From contig JBOHUX010000121.1 of the NCBI GenBank assembly GCA_050734915.1, positions 1-7,182 on the forward strand: 7,182 bases of DNA, read 5' to 3'. The translations under genes and the position numbers were made by a program. The notes under the pieces are model-generated. The model was not told where the DNA came from, made no database searches, and saw only the letters and a program-made list of their open reading frames with translations. Below, one piece after another: positions 6,222 through 7,182 of this stretch (position 1 is the first letter of the stretch; each line of letters starts with the position of its first letter). The stretch comes from JBOHUX01 sp050734915 (GTDB lineage: Bacteria > Chloroflexota > Dormibacteria > Dormibacterales > Dormibacteraceae).

Positions 6222-7182
6222 CAGGCCGGCCTCCGCCAGAAGCGGGCCTTCCTGGTTTCGCCGGCGCGGCCTTCGACGGCGTCCGGCAGGCTCACCAGCT
6301 GGCCGGCCAGATCCCGGAGCCGCCGGCTGGCGTCCGCGTCCGGCGAGAGGGTGACGAAGGCGGTGCCGCGGCTGATCGAATCGAGGACGATCTTGTCCTG
6401 GCTCGGGATCTGGACCGAGACCGGGAAGCGGAGGTTGGCCTCGATCTGCTCGATGGTGATCTCCGACGTGACGCCGGCGCGGTTGAGGACCAGGAAGATC
6501 TGCTCGCGCGCGATGCCCAGGCTCTCGAACAGCTTCAGGGCGAGCTTGGTCTCCTTGATGGCCGGGATCCCGAAGTCGCTGACCAGCACGACCTTGTCGG
6601 CGAGGTCGAGCGCGTCCAGCGTGATGTCGCCGAGGTGTGAGCTGCAGTCGAGCACCACGTGATCGAAGGCGCCGCGGAGGATGGCCAGGGTGGCCCGGAC
6701 ATGCTCGGGGGTGACCAGATCGGCGAGCTCGGGGCTGATCGGCGCGGGCAGCACCCGCAGATGGGGGGCCGCCTCCAGCATGATCGCCACCACGAAGGGG
6801 GCGTCGATCTCAGGGTAGTGCTCGACGACGTCGCTGATCGTCTGCTTGGGCTCGAGGCCGAGCAGGACGGCGTCGTCCCCGAACTGTAGGTCGAGGTCGA
6901 CCAGCGCCACCTCCTCGGCGGAGTCGCGGGCGATGACGAGCGCCAGGTTGGTGGCGATGACCGACTTCCCCACCCCGCCCTTGCCGCTGAAGACCAGGAT
7001 CACCTCCGCGTCCGCCGGCCGCTTCTTCTGGAATCGCGGCGTCATCGCCTCGCCGGCCCCCGCGACGGCGGCCGGCGGCTGGGTCTCCGTGATGGAGGAC
7101 GGGGCCGGCGCAGGGGCGGCGGCCGGCGCAGGCGCCGCGACGGCTCCCGCGGGGGCGCCCGAGGCGGAAGAGGGTCCCGGAT
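6221..7182 (-). CDS. tadZ: TadZ/CpaE-type localisation ATPase (5' end off the right edge)
   Basis: A MinD/ParA-superfamily ATPase of the CpaE/TadZ type, thought to place the Tad machine in the cell, usually at a pole. Counting from the internal ATG at 7045, it shows the deviant Walker A GKGGVGKS (21-28), Walker A' VDLDLQFGD (49-57), the switch region VVLDCSSHLGDITLDALDLAD (130-150) and the LNR base-contact motif (187-189). The frame has no stop from 7045 to the right edge and encodes a further 45 residues rich in Ala and Pro (such as PAPAAAPAPAP) with no ATG, GTG or TTG start among them. I therefore treat the gene as partial, with this stretch as a linker between an off-window N-terminal domain (in CpaE usually a receiver-like domain) and the ATPase. 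ATG 7045 remains an alternative start; its GAGG is only 2 bases away. It is the most upstream operon gene in the window and is coupled to cpaF through the TGATG overlap. Confidence 0.92.
   Translation of the reverse strand, partial: PGPSSASGAPAGAVAAPAPAAAPAPAPSSITETQPPAAVAGAGEAMTPRFQKKRPADAEVILVFSGKGGVGKSVIATNLALVIARDSAEEVALVDLDLQFGDDAVLLGLEPKQTISDVVEHYPEIDAPFVVAIMLEAAPHLRVLPAPISPELADLVTPEHVRATLAILRGAFDHVVLDCSSHLGDITLDALDLADKVVLVSDFGIPAIKETKLALKLFESLGIAREQIFLVLNRAGVTSEITIEQIEANLRFPVSVQIPSQDKIVLDSISRGTAFVTLSPDADASRRLRDLAGQLVSLPDAVEGRAGETRKARFWRRPA
7103..7132 (-). repeat. 12-base direct repeat in the TadZ Ala/Pro linker
   Basis: GGCCGGCGCAGG occurs exactly at 7103-7114 and 7121-7132, an 18-base (six-codon) period. 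On the coding strand it yields the alternating Pro/Ala stretch upstream of the ATPase domain. The in-frame period supports the view that this region is translated. Confidence 0.45.

Noticed and set aside
3870..6662. A 930-codon open frame on the plus strand antisense to tadB, cpaF and tadZ
   Set aside because: It lies opposite three genes with intact family motifs. Its translation is rich in Arg, Asp, His, Gly and Val with no recognisable domain, as expected when GC-rich codon usage removes stops from an antisense frame.

Overview
The window is very GC-rich (I estimate about 70%) and densely coded. It holds eight protein genes with only short gaps, the longest 108 bases. I see no tRNA, rRNA, CRISPR array, insertion sequence or attachment site. 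The base composition, the C/G-ending codons and a Tad (tight adherence, type IVc pilus) gene block together with ComF, DUF192 and DUF421 proteins suggest a high-GC soil or subsurface bacterium. A Rokubacteria/Methylomirabilota-like or deltaproteobacterial-type lineage is possible, but this is a low-confidence impression; no phylogenetic marker is present.

Layout, left to right. Bases 1-748 are a minus-strand pair: a DUF192 protein (404-748) followed by the N-terminal 120 codons of a ComF-type amidophosphoribosyltransferase that runs off the left edge. A 108-base spacer separates this pair from a divergent plus-strand alpha/beta hydrolase (857-1612). That gene converges, with only 8 bases between stops, on a minus-strand DUF421/YetF-like membrane protein (1621-2133). 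A 43-base divergent spacer leads to a plus-strand gene (2177-2668) for a small fusion of a glutaredoxin-like domain lacking its CXXC cysteines and a PDZ domain. This gene converges on the Tad block.

Bases 2695-7182 are a tightly packed minus-strand operon read right to left: tadZ/cpaE (localisation ATPase, open at the right edge), cpaF/tadA (secretion ATPase), tadB and tadC (inner-membrane platform proteins). The stop of tadZ overlaps the start of cpaF by one base. The next two junctions are 15 and 5 bases long, and each of the last three genes has a clear Shine-Dalgarno sequence placed in or across the end of the gene before it. This points to coupled translation and matched production of the cytoplasmic motor and membrane platform. 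Flp pilin, prepilin peptidase, secretin and TadD-like genes are not in the window; some may lie beyond the right edge, upstream in the operon.

The most unusual item is the glutaredoxin-like/PDZ fusion. Other points worth checking are the probable upstream extension of TadZ through an Ala/Pro-rich linker, a likely Asp-to-Glu change at the acid position of the hydrolase, and small repeats in the linkers and at the 3' boundary of the Tad operon. Several long open frames antisense to these genes (up to 930 codons) look like by-products of GC-rich codon usage and were not called. I did not find convincing evidence for a wholly new system.
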